59,005 nucleotides of DNA from an uncultured Bacteroidales bacterium (GTDB lineage Bacteria > Bacteroidota > Bacteroidia > Bacteroidales > Bacteroidaceae). Position numbers and translations under genes: made by a program. The stretch spans positions 1 through 59,005 of the forward strand of contig CADBXS010000009.1 in NCBI GenBank assembly GCA_902798705.1, in the 5' to 3' direction. The notes under the pieces were generated by a model. It did not search any database. It saw nothing but the letters and a program-made list of their open reading frames with translations, and was not told the DNA's origin. Positions 7,273 through 16,628 of the stretch are shown piece by piece; position 1 is the first letter of the stretch; every line of letters begins with the position of its first letter.

Positions 7273-8970
7273 TTATTTCTTATTCTTCTTTCTTTTCAGA
7301 TGGTGCTTGGCAACGACGAGGGCATCGGTGATGTTGTCGCAGATGTTGTTTACACCCACCAAGCCGTTAAAGCCATTCTTTTCGAGGACGGCACGCACGC
7401 GCTCGTTCACACCCGAAAGGATGATGGTGATGCCGTTGCGGTGACTCTGTTCGATGAGGTTGGTGAGGTTGTGAAGACCTGTGGAATCGACGAATGGTAC
7501 CTTGCGCATTCGGATGATACGAACTTGTGGTTTTGCCTTCATACGGTTCATGATGTCCTCGAACTTGTTGGCAACACCGAAGAAGTAAGGACCATCGATT
7601 TCATAGACTTCCACACCTTCAGGGATGTGGAGGTGATCCATACTGAGATTGGCAAATTCGGTGTTTTCCGTTGGGTCGATTTCCTCAGTGAGTACGCTCA
7701 CCTGAGTGGTCTCAGCCATACGACGCATGCAGAGGAAGCAAGCGAGGATGATACCCACTTCGATGGCGATGGTGAGGTCGAAAATCACGGTAAGGAAGAA
7801 GGTGAGCCAGAGTACGGAGATGTCGCTCTTTGGATTCTTCATCATCTGTCGAATAGTACGCCAACCACTCATGTTATAGCTTACCATCACAAGCACGCCT
7901 GCCAGGCATGCCATAGGGATGTAGGCTGCAAGTGGCATGAGGAAGAAGTAGATGAGCAGAAGTACGATGGCATGGATGATGCCAGCAACAGGTGTTTTTC
8001 CACCGTTGTTGATGTTCGTCATGGTGCGGGCAATGGCTCCAGTGGCTGGAATACCGCCAAAAATAGGAGAAAGGATGTTGGCGATGCCTTGTCCAATCAG
8101 CTCTTGATTGGAATTGTGGCGATGACCGATGATACCATCGGCAACGGTGGCACTCAATAAACTCTCGATGGCACCAAGAATGGCGATGGTGAGAGCAGGA
8201 GAAATGAGTCCCTTGATGCTTACCCAAGTGAGCGCTGGAACGGTAGCTTCGGGCACGTTAGGATTGATTTGGAAACGGTCGCCAATCGTATCGACATGAA
8301 TACCAAAATAGTTGGTCAAGATGACTCCAACAATGGTCATGATGATGATGGCAATGAGTGAACCAGGTATCTTCTTCGACACCATAGGCGTGAGTGCGAT
8401 GATGGCTACGGAGAGGATGCCGACGATGGTGGTTGGGAGGTCGATGGATGAAAAGTTTTCGAAATAGACGCCCCATTTGGAAATGAAGTCGGCAGGAACT
8501 GCACCATCAATTGTCAGGCCGAAGAGGTCCTTGATTTGTGTGGTGAAGATGGTGAGCGCGATACCGCTTGTGAAACCAATCACGATGGGATAGGGTATGT
8601 AGCGGATGATGGTGCCGAGACGGAATACACCCAGTAGGATGAGGAAGATGCCGGCCAAGACGGTGGCGATGGCAAGTCCTTCGAGTCCGTATTGCTGGAT
8701 GATGCCGTAGATGATGATGATAAAAGCACCTGTAGGTCCTCCAATCTGCACACGGCTACCACCAAAAGCTGAGATAGCAAAACCTGCCACGATGGCGGTG
8801 ATGATACCCTTCTCGGGCGACACACCCGAGGCGATACCGAAGGCGATGGCAAGCGGAAGGGCAACGATGCCCACGATGATACCTGCCATGAGGTCGGCCA
8901 TCAGTTTTTCCCTGTTATAGGTTTTCAGACATTGAATGAGCTTGGGCTGAAAAGATAAAAATTGTTTCAT
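7273..8970 (-). CDS. SulP-family anion transporter with STAS domain
   Basis: 565 residues. The N-terminal membrane domain has about ten or more hydrophobic helices, beginning with the family signature DLMAGIIVGIVALPLAIAFGIASG and including GGSRVQIGGPTGAF. The C-terminal STAS domain (about residues 440-555) carries VPFVDSTGLHNLTNLI, with the Ser of the DSTG phosphorylation-type site. The family transports sulfate, bicarbonate or related anions with sodium or protons; the substrate cannot be told from sequence. It is the last gene of a tight minus-strand run, 11 bases after the M16 peptidase gene. Confidence 0.93.
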   Translation of the reverse strand: MKQFLSFQPKLIQCLKTYNREKLMADLMAGIIVGIVALPLAIAFGIASGVSPEKGIITAIVAGFAISAFGGSRVQIGGPTGAFIIIIYGIIQQYGLEGLAIATVLAGIFLILLGVFRLGTIIRYIPYPIVIGFTSGIALTIFTTQIKDLFGLTIDGAVPADFISKWGVYFENFSSIDLPTTIVGILSVAIIALTPMVSKKIPGSLIAIIIMTIVGVILTNYFGIHVDTIGDRFQINPNVPEATVPALTWVSIKGLISPALTIAILGAIESLLSATVADGIIGHRHNSNQELIGQGIANILSPIFGGIPATGAIARTMTNINNGGKTPVAGIIHAIVLLLIYFFLMPLAAYIPMACLAGVLVMVSYNMSGWRTIRQMMKNPKSDISVLWLTFFLTVIFDLTIAIEVGIILACFLCMRRMAETTQVSVLTEEIDPTENTEFANLSMDHLHIPEGVEVYEIDGPYFFGVANKFEDIMNRMKAKPQVRIIRMRKVPFVDSTGLHNLTNLIEQSHRNGITIILSGVNERVRAVLEKNGFNGLVGVNNICDNITDALVVAKHHLKRKKNKK

Positions 8971-8981
8971 GAGTATAATGT

Positions 8982-10292
8982 CTATTTGAAAATCAATGTA
9001 GTGAGGTTTTGTTCAGAAAAGAGGTCCTGCGCCACTTGCTGAAGCAATTCGGGAGTGAGTTGGTTGAGGTGCTGGAAGGTGTCTTCCACTCCTTCGAATT
9101 TGTTGTAATGGAGGAAAGACTTGGCCATGTCGAGTGCATAGTTCTCGAAGTTGTCGCAGGCCACACCGATTTGTCCGCGAATTTGCTTCATAGCAGCCTC
9201 GAATTGACGCTTAGTGAGCGGTACTTGCATCAGTTTGTCGAGTTCCTTTCTGACGATTCTGAGGCATTTCTCCACGTCTTCCGTGTCGCAACCGAAATAG
9301 ATGGCAAAGGTGGCTGTGTCGGTGTAGTTGGTCAGACTGCTCTCCACGGTGTAAACCAGTCCGTAGTGCTCGCGCAGAGCCACATTGAGGATGGAGTTCA
9401 TGCCTGGTCCACCTATCAGATTGTTGAGGAAATATAGTGCTACGCGTCGCTTGTCGTTTGAAGGATAAGCCGCGCAACCTATCATGACATGGGCTTGATG
9501 AGTACCCTTCTCTCTGACGATAGACCCAGCGGATCCTACGGACCCACCCCCTTGCCCCTCCCTGGGAGGGAGGGGAGTAGATACTCTTTCCCAGGAGGTT
9601 TCGCTCCGATAGTGTGACTTCTCCCCGCCCTCACAGGGAGGGGCAAGGGGGAGGGTCTGCAGGGGCTGTTGGATACACTTTTCTACTATTTTCTTTACTT
9701 TTTCGAATGAATAGTTTCCGAACACGAAGAAGACCATTCGTTCGGGACGGTAGAGTCGCTGAGTGAATCGGAGAGCATCTTCAGTGCGGAAGGAACGTAC
9801 CATTTCCTTGGTGCCGAGAATGTCGTGGCCGAGGGGATGTCCTTTGAAGATAATGTCCTCAAATTCATCGAAAATGAGTTCGGAAGGTGTGTCGTTGTAG
9901 CTTTCGATTTCTTCAACGATGACCTCCGCTTCCTTGTCAATTTCGTGCTGTGGATAGGTGCTGTTGAACACCACGTCGGCAATCAGTTCGGTGGCGCGAG
10001 CCAGGTGTTCCTTCATGAACGCGGCATACACCACCGTTTCCTCCTTGTTGGTGTAGGCATTGAGGTCGCCGCCCACAGCTTCCATGCGGTTCAGAATGTG
10101 CCATGCACGGCGCTTCTGGGTTCCCTTGAACATCATGTGTTCGCAGAAGTGCGCCATTCCCTGTTCCGACAGTTCTTCGTTGCGTGTTCCTGCATCAATG
10201 GCAATACCACAGTAAGCCACATGAGTCGGCGACATCATGTGGATAACTCTCATGCCATTGGGCAAAGTATGTGAATGGAAAATTTCCTTCAA
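8982..10292 (-). CDS. M16-family zinc peptidase (processing-protease-like)
   Basis: 436 residues. HFCEH at residues 48-52 is the inverted zinc motif HxxEH, with the distal Glu in the EEIESYNDTPSE region. This gives a single-module M16B peptidase related to mitochondrial processing peptidase and PqqL. An unusual Pro/Gly/Arg-rich stretch at about residues 211-252 (LPLAPPCEGG ... LPPREGQGGG) is encoded by a G-rich family C repeat that keeps the frame open. The gene is nine bases from argF' and 11 bases from sulP. Confidence 0.9.
   Translation of the reverse strand: MKEIFHSHTLPNGMRVIHMMSPTHVAYCGIAIDAGTRNEELSEQGMAHFCEHMMFKGTQKRRAWHILNRMEAVGGDLNAYTNKEETVVYAAFMKEHLARATELIADVVFNSTYPQHEIDKEAEVIVEEIESYNDTPSELIFDEFEDIIFKGHPLGHDILGTKEMVRSFRTEDALRFTQRLYRPERMVFFVFGNYSFEKVKKIVEKCIQQPLQTLPLAPPCEGGEKSHYRSETSWERVSTPLPPREGQGGGSVGSAGSIVREKGTHQAHVMIGCAAYPSNDKRRVALYFLNNLIGGPGMNSILNVALREHYGLVYTVESSLTNYTDTATFAIYFGCDTEDVEKCLRIVRKELDKLMQVPLTKRQFEAAMKQIRGQIGVACDNFENYALDMAKSFLHYNKFEGVEDTFQHLNQLTPELLQQVAQDLFSEQNLTTLIFK
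9538..9660. repeat. G-rich family C repeat within the M16 coding sequence
   Basis: Two inverted GC-rich blocks, CCCCTCCCTGGGAGGGAGGG near 9555 and CCGCCCTCACAGGGAGGGGC near 9634, bound the segment, and the outer ends (CCCACCCCCTTGCCCC and GGGGCAAGGGGGAGGG) are also complementary. It matches the intergenic family C composition, indicating insertion into the gene with the reading frame retained. Confidence 0.75.
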
Positions 10293-10301
10293 GGGGATGG
10301 G

Positions 10302-11291
10302 TTACAATGATTCGAGCATTCGCTTGAGCACTACCTGCGCGGAGATTTCCCGGTTGGCAGCCTCTGGGATGACGATGGAAGTAGGAGACTCAATGACATC
10401 ATCGCTCACAATCATGTTGCGGCGCACAGGCAGACAGTGCATGAAGAAGGCGTTGTTGGTCACAGCCATCTGACGTTTGTCAACGGTCCACGACATATCC
10501 TTAAAGAGTACCTTTCCGTAGTCTTCGGGACGTGTGACGCCTGGGCAGCTCCAGTTCTTGGCGTAAATGAAGTCAGCTCCTTCGAATGCTTTCATCTGGT
10601 CGTATTCCACACGTGCATTGCCCACAAACTGTGGGTCGAGCTCATAGCCTTCAGGATGCGTCACGACGAAATCTACGTCGGCAGCGTTCATCCACTCTGC
10701 AAACGAATTTGGAACGGCCTGTGGCAATGCCTTTGGATGTGGAGCCCACGAAAGAACGACTTTCGGTCTTTTACCGACAGTGGCAGTTTCCTCAGTTCTC
10801 TGCTTCCAGTATTCCTCGATGGTGATGAGGTCGGCAAAAGCCTGAAGCGGATGCACGGTGGCACTCTCCATGAAGAACACAGGACGTCCGCTGTATTTGA
10901 TGAACTGGTTGAGAATCTTCTCCTCGTAGTCGTCCTGACGGTTTTCGAAACGAGCAAACGAGCGCACACCGATGATGTCGCAATAACTGCCCATCACGGG
11001 AATAGCCTCCAACAGGTGTTCGCTCTTGTCGCCATCCATCACGACTCCGCGTTCGGTTTCCAACTTCCATGCGCCCTGGTTCACATCGAGAACAATGACG
11101 TTCATGCCGAGGTTCATGGCTGCTTTCTGTGTGCTGAGACGCGTGCGCAGACTGTTGTTGAAGAAAATCAACAACGCTGTCTTGTTCTTACCCAAAGTCT
11201 GGTACTTGAAGCGATCCTGTTTGATGTCGAACGCTTCCTGCATGGCAACTTTCAAGTCGCCTATATCACTTACATGCTGAAAAACTTTCAT
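10302..11291 (-). CDS. argF': N-succinylornithine (or N-acetylornithine) transcarbamylase
   Basis: 329 residues with strong resemblance to the Bacteroides fragilis succinylornithine transcarbamylase. It shows the carbamoyl-phosphate loop SLRTRLST (about 47-54), HPLQ (about 147-150) and MHCLPVRRN near the C terminus. The enzyme carbamoylates an acylated ornithine in arginine synthesis. Residue 90, in GDKSEH, is Ser; from memory the B. fragilis enzyme has Pro90, the residue reported to decide succinyl versus acetyl preference. The start has an immediately upstream helicase stop, so it is probably co-transcribed. Acyl-ornithine transcarbamylase is secure; the acyl group preferred is not. Confidence 0.92.
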   Translation of the reverse strand: MKVFQHVSDIGDLKVAMQEAFDIKQDRFKYQTLGKNKTALLIFFNNSLRTRLSTQKAAMNLGMNVIVLDVNQGAWKLETERGVVMDGDKSEHLLEAIPVMGSYCDIIGVRSFARFENRQDDYEEKILNQFIKYSGRPVFFMESATVHPLQAFADLITIEEYWKQRTEETATVGKRPKVVLSWAPHPKALPQAVPNSFAEWMNAADVDFVVTHPEGYELDPQFVGNARVEYDQMKAFEGADFIYAKNWSCPGVTRPEDYGKVLFKDMSWTVDKRQMAVTNNAFFMHCLPVRRNMIVSDDVIESPTSIVIPEAANREISAQVVLKRMLESL

Positions 11292-11298
11292 TTAACTA

Positions 11299-13236
11299 TT
11301 ATTTTTTCTTTTTCTTCTTTTTCTTGGTGAATTCGCCATAGAAAGGTTGGTCTTCCACTTGTCCTTCGAAGAAACGAGCCCAAGCAGGTTTGCCACCATC
11401 GTGGCCTTTCTTGCGAACCTGTGCAAATGGATCGTCATCGACAGCCTTTTTCTTCTTCCGTTTCTCGTCGCGCTTGGCAAAGCCTCTCTCTTCGTTTCTT
11501 CCGCCTCTCTCCTCGCGTCTTCTGCCACCGCCTCTGCTGCTTCCTCCGCCCGAATTTTCGGTGACTTCCACATTCACCTTTCTTCCGTCGAATTCAGCAC
11601 CGTTCAACACGGCGAGGACTGTTTTCGTCTGCTCTTGAGGCACTTCGAAGAACGAGAATGTTTTCATGAGGTCGATGCGACCGATGTCGATTTGCTTGCC
11701 TTTGGCGCAACGATTCACAAAGCCCATCAACTGACGAGGATTGAGGTTGTCAATCTTTCCGATGTTGATGAATAGACGAGTGTAACCCTCCTCAGCCTGA
11801 TTGTTGCGAGTGTTGCGCTCGTGGCGACGTTCTTCGCGACTCTTGCGCACGCTGCCGTTCTCGCCTTTCTTTCCGCGGTCGTCGGGTTGAACGATTTCGG
11901 GTGCATGCTTATAATAGTTGAGGAAAGTGTTGAATTCCATGGAAACCATTTTCTTCAGGATTTCCTCTTTCTCCATCAAGTCGAACTTGCGATACACATC
12001 GTCGAGGAAAGGAGCGATTTCTTCCTCATCCACTCCCACCTTCTCGATGTCGTCGAGCAGCTTCATCAGTTGCTTCCTGCAAATCTCAGGACCCGTTGGC
12101 ATCACGCCTGCCACGAACTGTTTGCCGATTTGCTTTACGATGGCACGCACTTTCGATTTTTCCTTCACATGGATGATACACAGACTGGTTCCCGTCTTAC
12201 CTGCACGTCCTGTTCGTCCGCTTCGGTGCGTATAGCTTTCGATGTCCTCAGGCAGACCATAGTTGATGACGTGTGTGAGGTCGGGCACATCGAGTCCGCG
12301 GGCAGCCACGTCGGTAGCTACGAGCAACTGGATGTGGTGCTGACGGAATTTCGACATCGTCAAGTCGCGCTGAGCCTGACTCAGTTCGCCATGCAGACTG
12401 TCGGCGTTATAACCGTCGTGAATCAGTTTGTCGGCAATTTCCTGCGTTTCGAGGCGGGTGCGGCAGAAGATGATGGCATAGATTTCTGGGTAGTAGTCAG
12501 CTAGTCGCTTCAGTGCGTTGTACTTGTCCTTTGCTTGCACCAGATAGTAGATGTGGTTCACGAGTTCGGCACCTTCGTTTCGGCTTCCCACCACGATTTC
12601 CTTGGCATCGTGGAGGTAGTTCTTGCTGATGCGCTCGATTTCCTTGCTCATCGTGGCAGAGAACAGCAGGGTGTTGCGCTCGGCAGGCACCTGCTCCAGA
12701 ATGGTGTCGATGCTCTCCGAGAAGCCCATCGACAGCATCTCATCGGCTTCGTCGAGCACTACGTTCTCCACTTGGTCGAGTTTTGCCACGCCGCGCTCCA
12801 TCAAATCGACGAGTCGTCCTGGAGTGGCAACAATCACCTGCACACCTTTCTTCAGCGCACGAATCTGCGGTTCGATGTTGGCACCGCCATACACCGCCAA
12901 CACGTGCAGTCCCTCAATGTATTTGGAATACGCCTTGAGGTCGTCCGTAATCTGTAGGCAGAGTTCGCGTGTTGGTGCCAAGATGAGCGCCTGCGTCACA
13001 ATGCCTTCGTATTTCGTTTCCTGCAAGTCGGAATTGAGCGACACTTTCTGCAGTACGGGCAATCCGTAGGCAGCGGTCTTTCCTGTTCCTGTTTGGGCGA
13101 GAGCCACCACATCATTGTTGTTTCCGAGCAAATAAGGAATCACCTGTTCTTGCACAGGCATCGGTTGCTCATATCCTATTTCTTCAATGGCTCTGCGAAT
13201 TTCTTCCGAAACTCCTAATTCTTCGAATGTCTTCAA
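11299..13236 (-). CDS. DEAD-box RNA helicase with DbpA-type RNA-binding domain
   Basis: 645 residues. The core has the Q motif (PMPVQEQVIP), AQTGTGKT, PTRELCLQ, VLDEADEML, SAT and HRSGRTGRAGKTG. Residues about 480-560 form a DbpA/CsdA-like RNA-recognition fold (YTRLFINIGKIDNLNPRQLM). The tail is Gly/Arg-rich and ends in about eight lysines. It probably acts in ribosome assembly or mRNA turnover, like DeaD/CshA proteins. It is the first gene of the minus-strand run and is followed after seven bases by argF'. Confidence 0.93.
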   Translation of the reverse strand: MKTFEELGVSEEIRRAIEEIGYEQPMPVQEQVIPYLLGNNNDVVALAQTGTGKTAAYGLPVLQKVSLNSDLQETKYEGIVTQALILAPTRELCLQITDDLKAYSKYIEGLHVLAVYGGANIEPQIRALKKGVQVIVATPGRLVDLMERGVAKLDQVENVVLDEADEMLSMGFSESIDTILEQVPAERNTLLFSATMSKEIERISKNYLHDAKEIVVGSRNEGAELVNHIYYLVQAKDKYNALKRLADYYPEIYAIIFCRTRLETQEIADKLIHDGYNADSLHGELSQAQRDLTMSKFRQHHIQLLVATDVAARGLDVPDLTHVINYGLPEDIESYTHRSGRTGRAGKTGTSLCIIHVKEKSKVRAIVKQIGKQFVAGVMPTGPEICRKQLMKLLDDIEKVGVDEEEIAPFLDDVYRKFDLMEKEEILKKMVSMEFNTFLNYYKHAPEIVQPDDRGKKGENGSVRKSREERRHERNTRNNQAEEGYTRLFINIGKIDNLNPRQLMGFVNRCAKGKQIDIGRIDLMKTFSFFEVPQEQTKTVLAVLNGAEFDGRKVNVEVTENSGGGSSRGGGRRREERGGRNEERGFAKRDEKRKKKKAVDDDPFAQVRKKGHDGGKPAWARFFEGQVEDQPFYGEFTKKKKKKKK

Positions 13237-13354
13237 AATCTTTCTTTTTTAAAAATAACTAAGTAGCTATGCTTCTGCTCAGCATAGAAAATGTGTGCAA
13301 ATTTACGCAAAATTCTTCTTTTTATCGTTAAAAACTGCTGAAAATCACACGTTT

Positions 13355-13387
13355 ATTGCAGTTTCTTGAGAAAAATCTATAACTTTG
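13355..13387 (+). promoter_or_regulatory. Promoter of the first CotH gene
   Basis: TAACTTTG at 13380-13387 with an imperfect -33 element (ATTG, 13355-13358) at 21-base spacing. It is 59 bases upstream of the ATG. Confidence 0.55.
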
Positions 13388-13446
13388 TCCTCGAAAGGCC
13401 GAGTTTTTTTCTGTTTTTCGTGTCACTTCTATAAGAATGAACTTTG

Positions 13447-15495
13447 ATGAAAAAATTGCTACAAATATTACAACTATTCGTTTTTCTTTCTTGGTTTTTG
13501 GGTTTTTCTCACTCGGTCTTGGCCCAGAGTCATACAAGACTGACCAACTTGCCACACATCTATGTGAACACGTTTGGCAACGTGGGAATCTGGAGCAAGA
13601 CGGAATACGTGTATGCTACGATGTACTATGTGGATGAGAACGACAACGTCCTGCAATACGATTCCTTGCAGATTCGTGGACGTGGCAATTCCACTTGGAA
13701 CATGGCGAAGAAACCCTATCGCATCAAGTTTCATCAGAAAGAGAAATTCTTGGGCAAGGGATATGCCAACGCCAAGAACTGGACACTCCTTGCCAACGCT
13801 GCCGACAAAACGATGGTTCGCAATGCCATCACCAGCGAAATGGGCGAATGGCTCGGACTCAAGTTCAATCCAGCGCATAAGTTTGTGGATTTCACACTCA
13901 ACGGAACTTATCAAGGCACTTACCAAATCAGCGACCAAGTTGATGTGCGACCTCATCGCGTGAACATCATCGAACAGGACTATCCCCTCACCTCCGAATC
14001 CGACATCACGGGAGGCTATCTGCTGGAAGTCGATGGTTTCCACGAAACGCCGAACTTCAGTACTCGCCACGGCGTCTATGTCACCATTCATTATCCCGAT
14101 GATGATGAAATCGTCACTTCTCAAATCAACTACATCCGAAACTATGTGAACGAATTTGAGTCGGCTCTCTTTGGCAGCGATTTCACCGACCCAGAGTTGG
14201 GCTATCGTGCCTACGTTGATTCACTCTCGCTCATCAATTGGTTTCTTGCCACGGAGCTTTGTGGCAACATCGATGGCTATTTCAGCACTTATTTCTACAA
14301 GAACCAGCAGGATTCGCTCCTCTATTTCGGACCACTTTGGGACTACGACATCGCCTACGGCAACGACAGGCGAAAGGGCGATACGAGTCAAATGCTGATG
14401 ACCGACGATGGATATGGCGACACCAAAATATGGGTGAACCAGATGTGGCTCGACCCGTGGTTCAGCTCAAAGGCAAACCGCCGACTGAAAGAAGCGGTCG
14501 ATGGCGGAATCGAGGACTTCCTACTCCAGAAGATAGATAGTTTGGTGGTTTTGCTCGAACGGTCGCGCGAACTTAACTATAACAAATGGGGCATCTCCAC
14601 CCGCATGTATAACGAGTGCGTGCTCTATTCCTCCTACGACCAATACGTCACCGACCTGAAGAACTACATCACCAAGCACACGGCCTTTCTGCTTCGTGCC
14701 TTTGCTGGCAAGAAGGTGTTCGACCCTTTCGAGGAGTTTGCCAACTCCATTTACTACTATCACATTCTGAACAGCAGTACCAACAACGCCATCGACATCT
14801 ACAGTCCTTCGCAGCGCGTTTACAACGAGGATAACCTTCCTGAGGCCGGTGCGCTTGTATGCTCTTGGAAGGAGGACGATTCCCACCTTTCTCAGGATTG
14901 GAACATATCAAAGGTAGGCGACTACTACTTCGTTGAAAACCGACTGGCCGACTTGGCTCTTTCCGACCCAACAGAGGGTGCTGCCACCGCCACCACCAAT
15001 GTGGGTACGCAGTTGCAAGTGGCAAAGGCCGACAGCACCGATGACCGCCAGTTGTGGACCATCGTTTCGCAAGGCACGAATGGGCGATTCAACCTCATCA
15101 ACAAGCACACGGCCCATGCCATCAACCTCAACGGAGGCAGCAGGAACGACGGCACATCCATCATCAGCTACACCTCCGACGCTCGCAATGCCACCAGCTA
15201 CAACCGCCAGTGGTACGTTATCCAGTCGGACGAAATCCCAGGAGCGAATGCCATCCCTTCTGTCGAATCCATCGACTATGCCTTGGCATTCAACCCACAC
15301 ACACAGGTGCTTCATTTCGGTGCTGACAATCTGGCCGAACTTCGCTTCACAGCCCTAGTCTTTGCTGTGAATGGTCAGCTTCTGCTCAGTTTCCCAGCCT
15401 CCGAGGAATGTTCTCTCTCCCATCTTCCGCGAGGCACCTACATCGTCTCATGGACGGAAGGCGGACACACACGCTCCGTCAAATTCCAGAAATAA
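13447..15495 (+). CDS. Secreted CotH-kinase protein with ricin-like domain and sorting tail
   Basis: 682 residues from ATG 13447, with a signal peptide ending near SVLAQ. CotH-kinase landmarks are RGRGNSTW followed by KKPYRIKF, ADKTMVRN, GGYLLEVDG, and GPLWDYDIAYGND, in which the acidic active-site residues lie. Residues about 485-600 (TQLQVAKADSTDDRQLW ... NRQWYVI) resemble a ricin-B carbohydrate-binding fold. The last 25 residues (PRGTYIVSWTEGGHTRSVKF) look like a type IX secretion C-terminal sorting tail. The protein is probably exported to the surface; its substrate is unknown. It is one of three CotH genes in the window. Confidence 0.85.
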   Translation: MKKLLQILQLFVFLSWFLGFSHSVLAQSHTRLTNLPHIYVNTFGNVGIWSKTEYVYATMYYVDENDNVLQYDSLQIRGRGNSTWNMAKKPYRIKFHQKEKFLGKGYANAKNWTLLANAADKTMVRNAITSEMGEWLGLKFNPAHKFVDFTLNGTYQGTYQISDQVDVRPHRVNIIEQDYPLTSESDITGGYLLEVDGFHETPNFSTRHGVYVTIHYPDDDEIVTSQINYIRNYVNEFESALFGSDFTDPELGYRAYVDSLSLINWFLATELCGNIDGYFSTYFYKNQQDSLLYFGPLWDYDIAYGNDRRKGDTSQMLMTDDGYGDTKIWVNQMWLDPWFSSKANRRLKEAVDGGIEDFLLQKIDSLVVLLERSRELNYNKWGISTRMYNECVLYSSYDQYVTDLKNYITKHTAFLLRAFAGKKVFDPFEEFANSIYYYHILNSSTNNAIDIYSPSQRVYNEDNLPEAGALVCSWKEDDSHLSQDWNISKVGDYYFVENRLADLALSDPTEGAATATTNVGTQLQVAKADSTDDRQLWTIVSQGTNGRFNLINKHTAHAINLNGGSRNDGTSIISYTSDARNATSYNRQWYVIQSDEIPGANAIPSVESIDYALAFNPHTQVLHFGADNLAELRFTALVFAVNGQLLLSFPASEECSLSHLPRGTYIVSWTEGGHTRSVKFQK

Positions 15496-15549
15496 CTAAG
15501 TAACAATAAAAACTTGGGACGATTTTAATCCATTCATTTGTATTTTTTA

Positions 15550-15689
15550 ACCACGAATTTCACGAATTAAACGAAGATCTGATTTTAACTATAACTAATA
15601 TCTCTAATTTGAAAAATGCTAGCATTTTTGTTCGTGAAATTTGAAATAATATTCTTTAAAAAATTCGTTAAATTCGAGTAATTCGTGGT
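15550..15689. repeat. Nested palindrome, family B copy 2 (CACGAATT words)
   Basis: 140 bp. The outer arms are ACCACGAATT-type and AATTCGTGGT-type, and the centre is a perfect 18-bp palindrome AAAAATGCTAGCATTTTT at 15612-15629. It begins 54 bases after the CotH stop. It is inverted relative to copies 3 and 4, judged from the GTTCGTGAAAT block flanking the centre. Confidence 0.85.
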
Positions 15690-15729
15690 TGAGAAAAATT
15701 CCAAGTTGTTTTTTAACGATAAATAAACA

Positions 15730-15763
15730 AAGGAGGATGTGCCACAGTTGACACATCCTCCTT
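15730..15763. terminator. Terminator hairpin
   Basis: AAGGAGGATGTG and CACATCCTCCTT are perfect arms, followed by CGTTTTT on the plus strand. It lies between convergent genes. Confidence 0.8.
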
Positions 15764-15786
15764 CGTTTTTGATTCTGAATAATTTT

Positions 15787-16392
15787 TTAGAACTTATATT
15801 TCAAACCACCAAGCACGATACCTTGTTCACCGGCACCCACTTCAATGAATCCGCGGAACTTGCCACCGAATTCAAAGCCAATTGCAGATACTTGCCACAT
15901 GAAGTACATTTTACTACCATTCTCTTTCTTGTTGATTTCATAATCGCTCGATTTGTCTGCGAGCAACATCGCTCCGGCAGCCAGTTTTGAATACAAACCG
16001 AAAGAGTTTTTGTTGACCCAGTAGTATTTCATCGAAGGCATCAGGGCAATGTAGCGACGCATGCGTTCACCTGTTTTCTGGTCTGTAGATTTCTTCACAA
16101 CATCCTCTCCATACTGAGCGTAAGTAGCAATAGCACCGACAGCCATCTTTGGATCATCCAAATGGTAGAAGTATTCAATACCTAACGTACCAAACTGCTT
16201 GTCGTTTTCCCACTTATATCCAGTCGCACTATCCCAAAGTCCATTTCCTAAAGCATTGCCAATACCGTCACCAATGCATGAAACACCAAGACCGTATGAG
16301 ATGCCAATCTCATGCTTAAGGTCTTCGTTCTGAGCCTTTACACTTGCTGTAGCCATGATGGTGGCTACTACCATTAGTAAGATTTTTTTCAT
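15787..16392 (-). CDS. Small outer-membrane beta-barrel protein
   Basis: 201 residues with a signal peptide (KKILLMVVATIMATASVKAQ). The rest alternates aromatic and hydrophobic residues in short strands (YKWENDKQFGTLGIEYFYH, YIALMPSMKYYW) and ends in GGLKYKF, with the terminal Phe typical of outer-membrane barrels. It resembles the OmpW/OMP_b-brl type of small porin-like protein; the function is unknown. Confidence 0.72.
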   Translation of the reverse strand: MKKILLMVVATIMATASVKAQNEDLKHEIGISYGLGVSCIGDGIGNALGNGLWDSATGYKWENDKQFGTLGIEYFYHLDDPKMAVGAIATYAQYGEDVVKKSTDQKTGERMRRYIALMPSMKYYWVNKNSFGLYSKLAAGAMLLADKSSDYEINKKENGSKMYFMWQVSAIGFEFGGKFRGFIEVGAGEQGIVLGGLKYKF

Positions 16393-16628
16393 TTGTCAAA
16401 TCATTTATATATCTAAAAACGAGTGCAAAATTAAGAAAAATTTATCTGATGGCATAATTATTCACGAAAAACACTTGTTTCCGAATAATTATTCACTTAA
16501 AAACAAGGCCATTAGGATAAAAAAATCTAACTTTGCACCCACATATTTAAATGAACTAATTTTTAGGATTTCTTTTTTTCCTAAGCCACTATAAAAATAT
16601 CAACCTAAATAGTTGTTCTTAACATCTC

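Noticed and set aside
7141..8160. 339-residue plus-strand ORF opposite sulP
   Set aside because: The opposite frame is a clear SulP transporter; this ORF is its antisense shadow and starts in the terminator.
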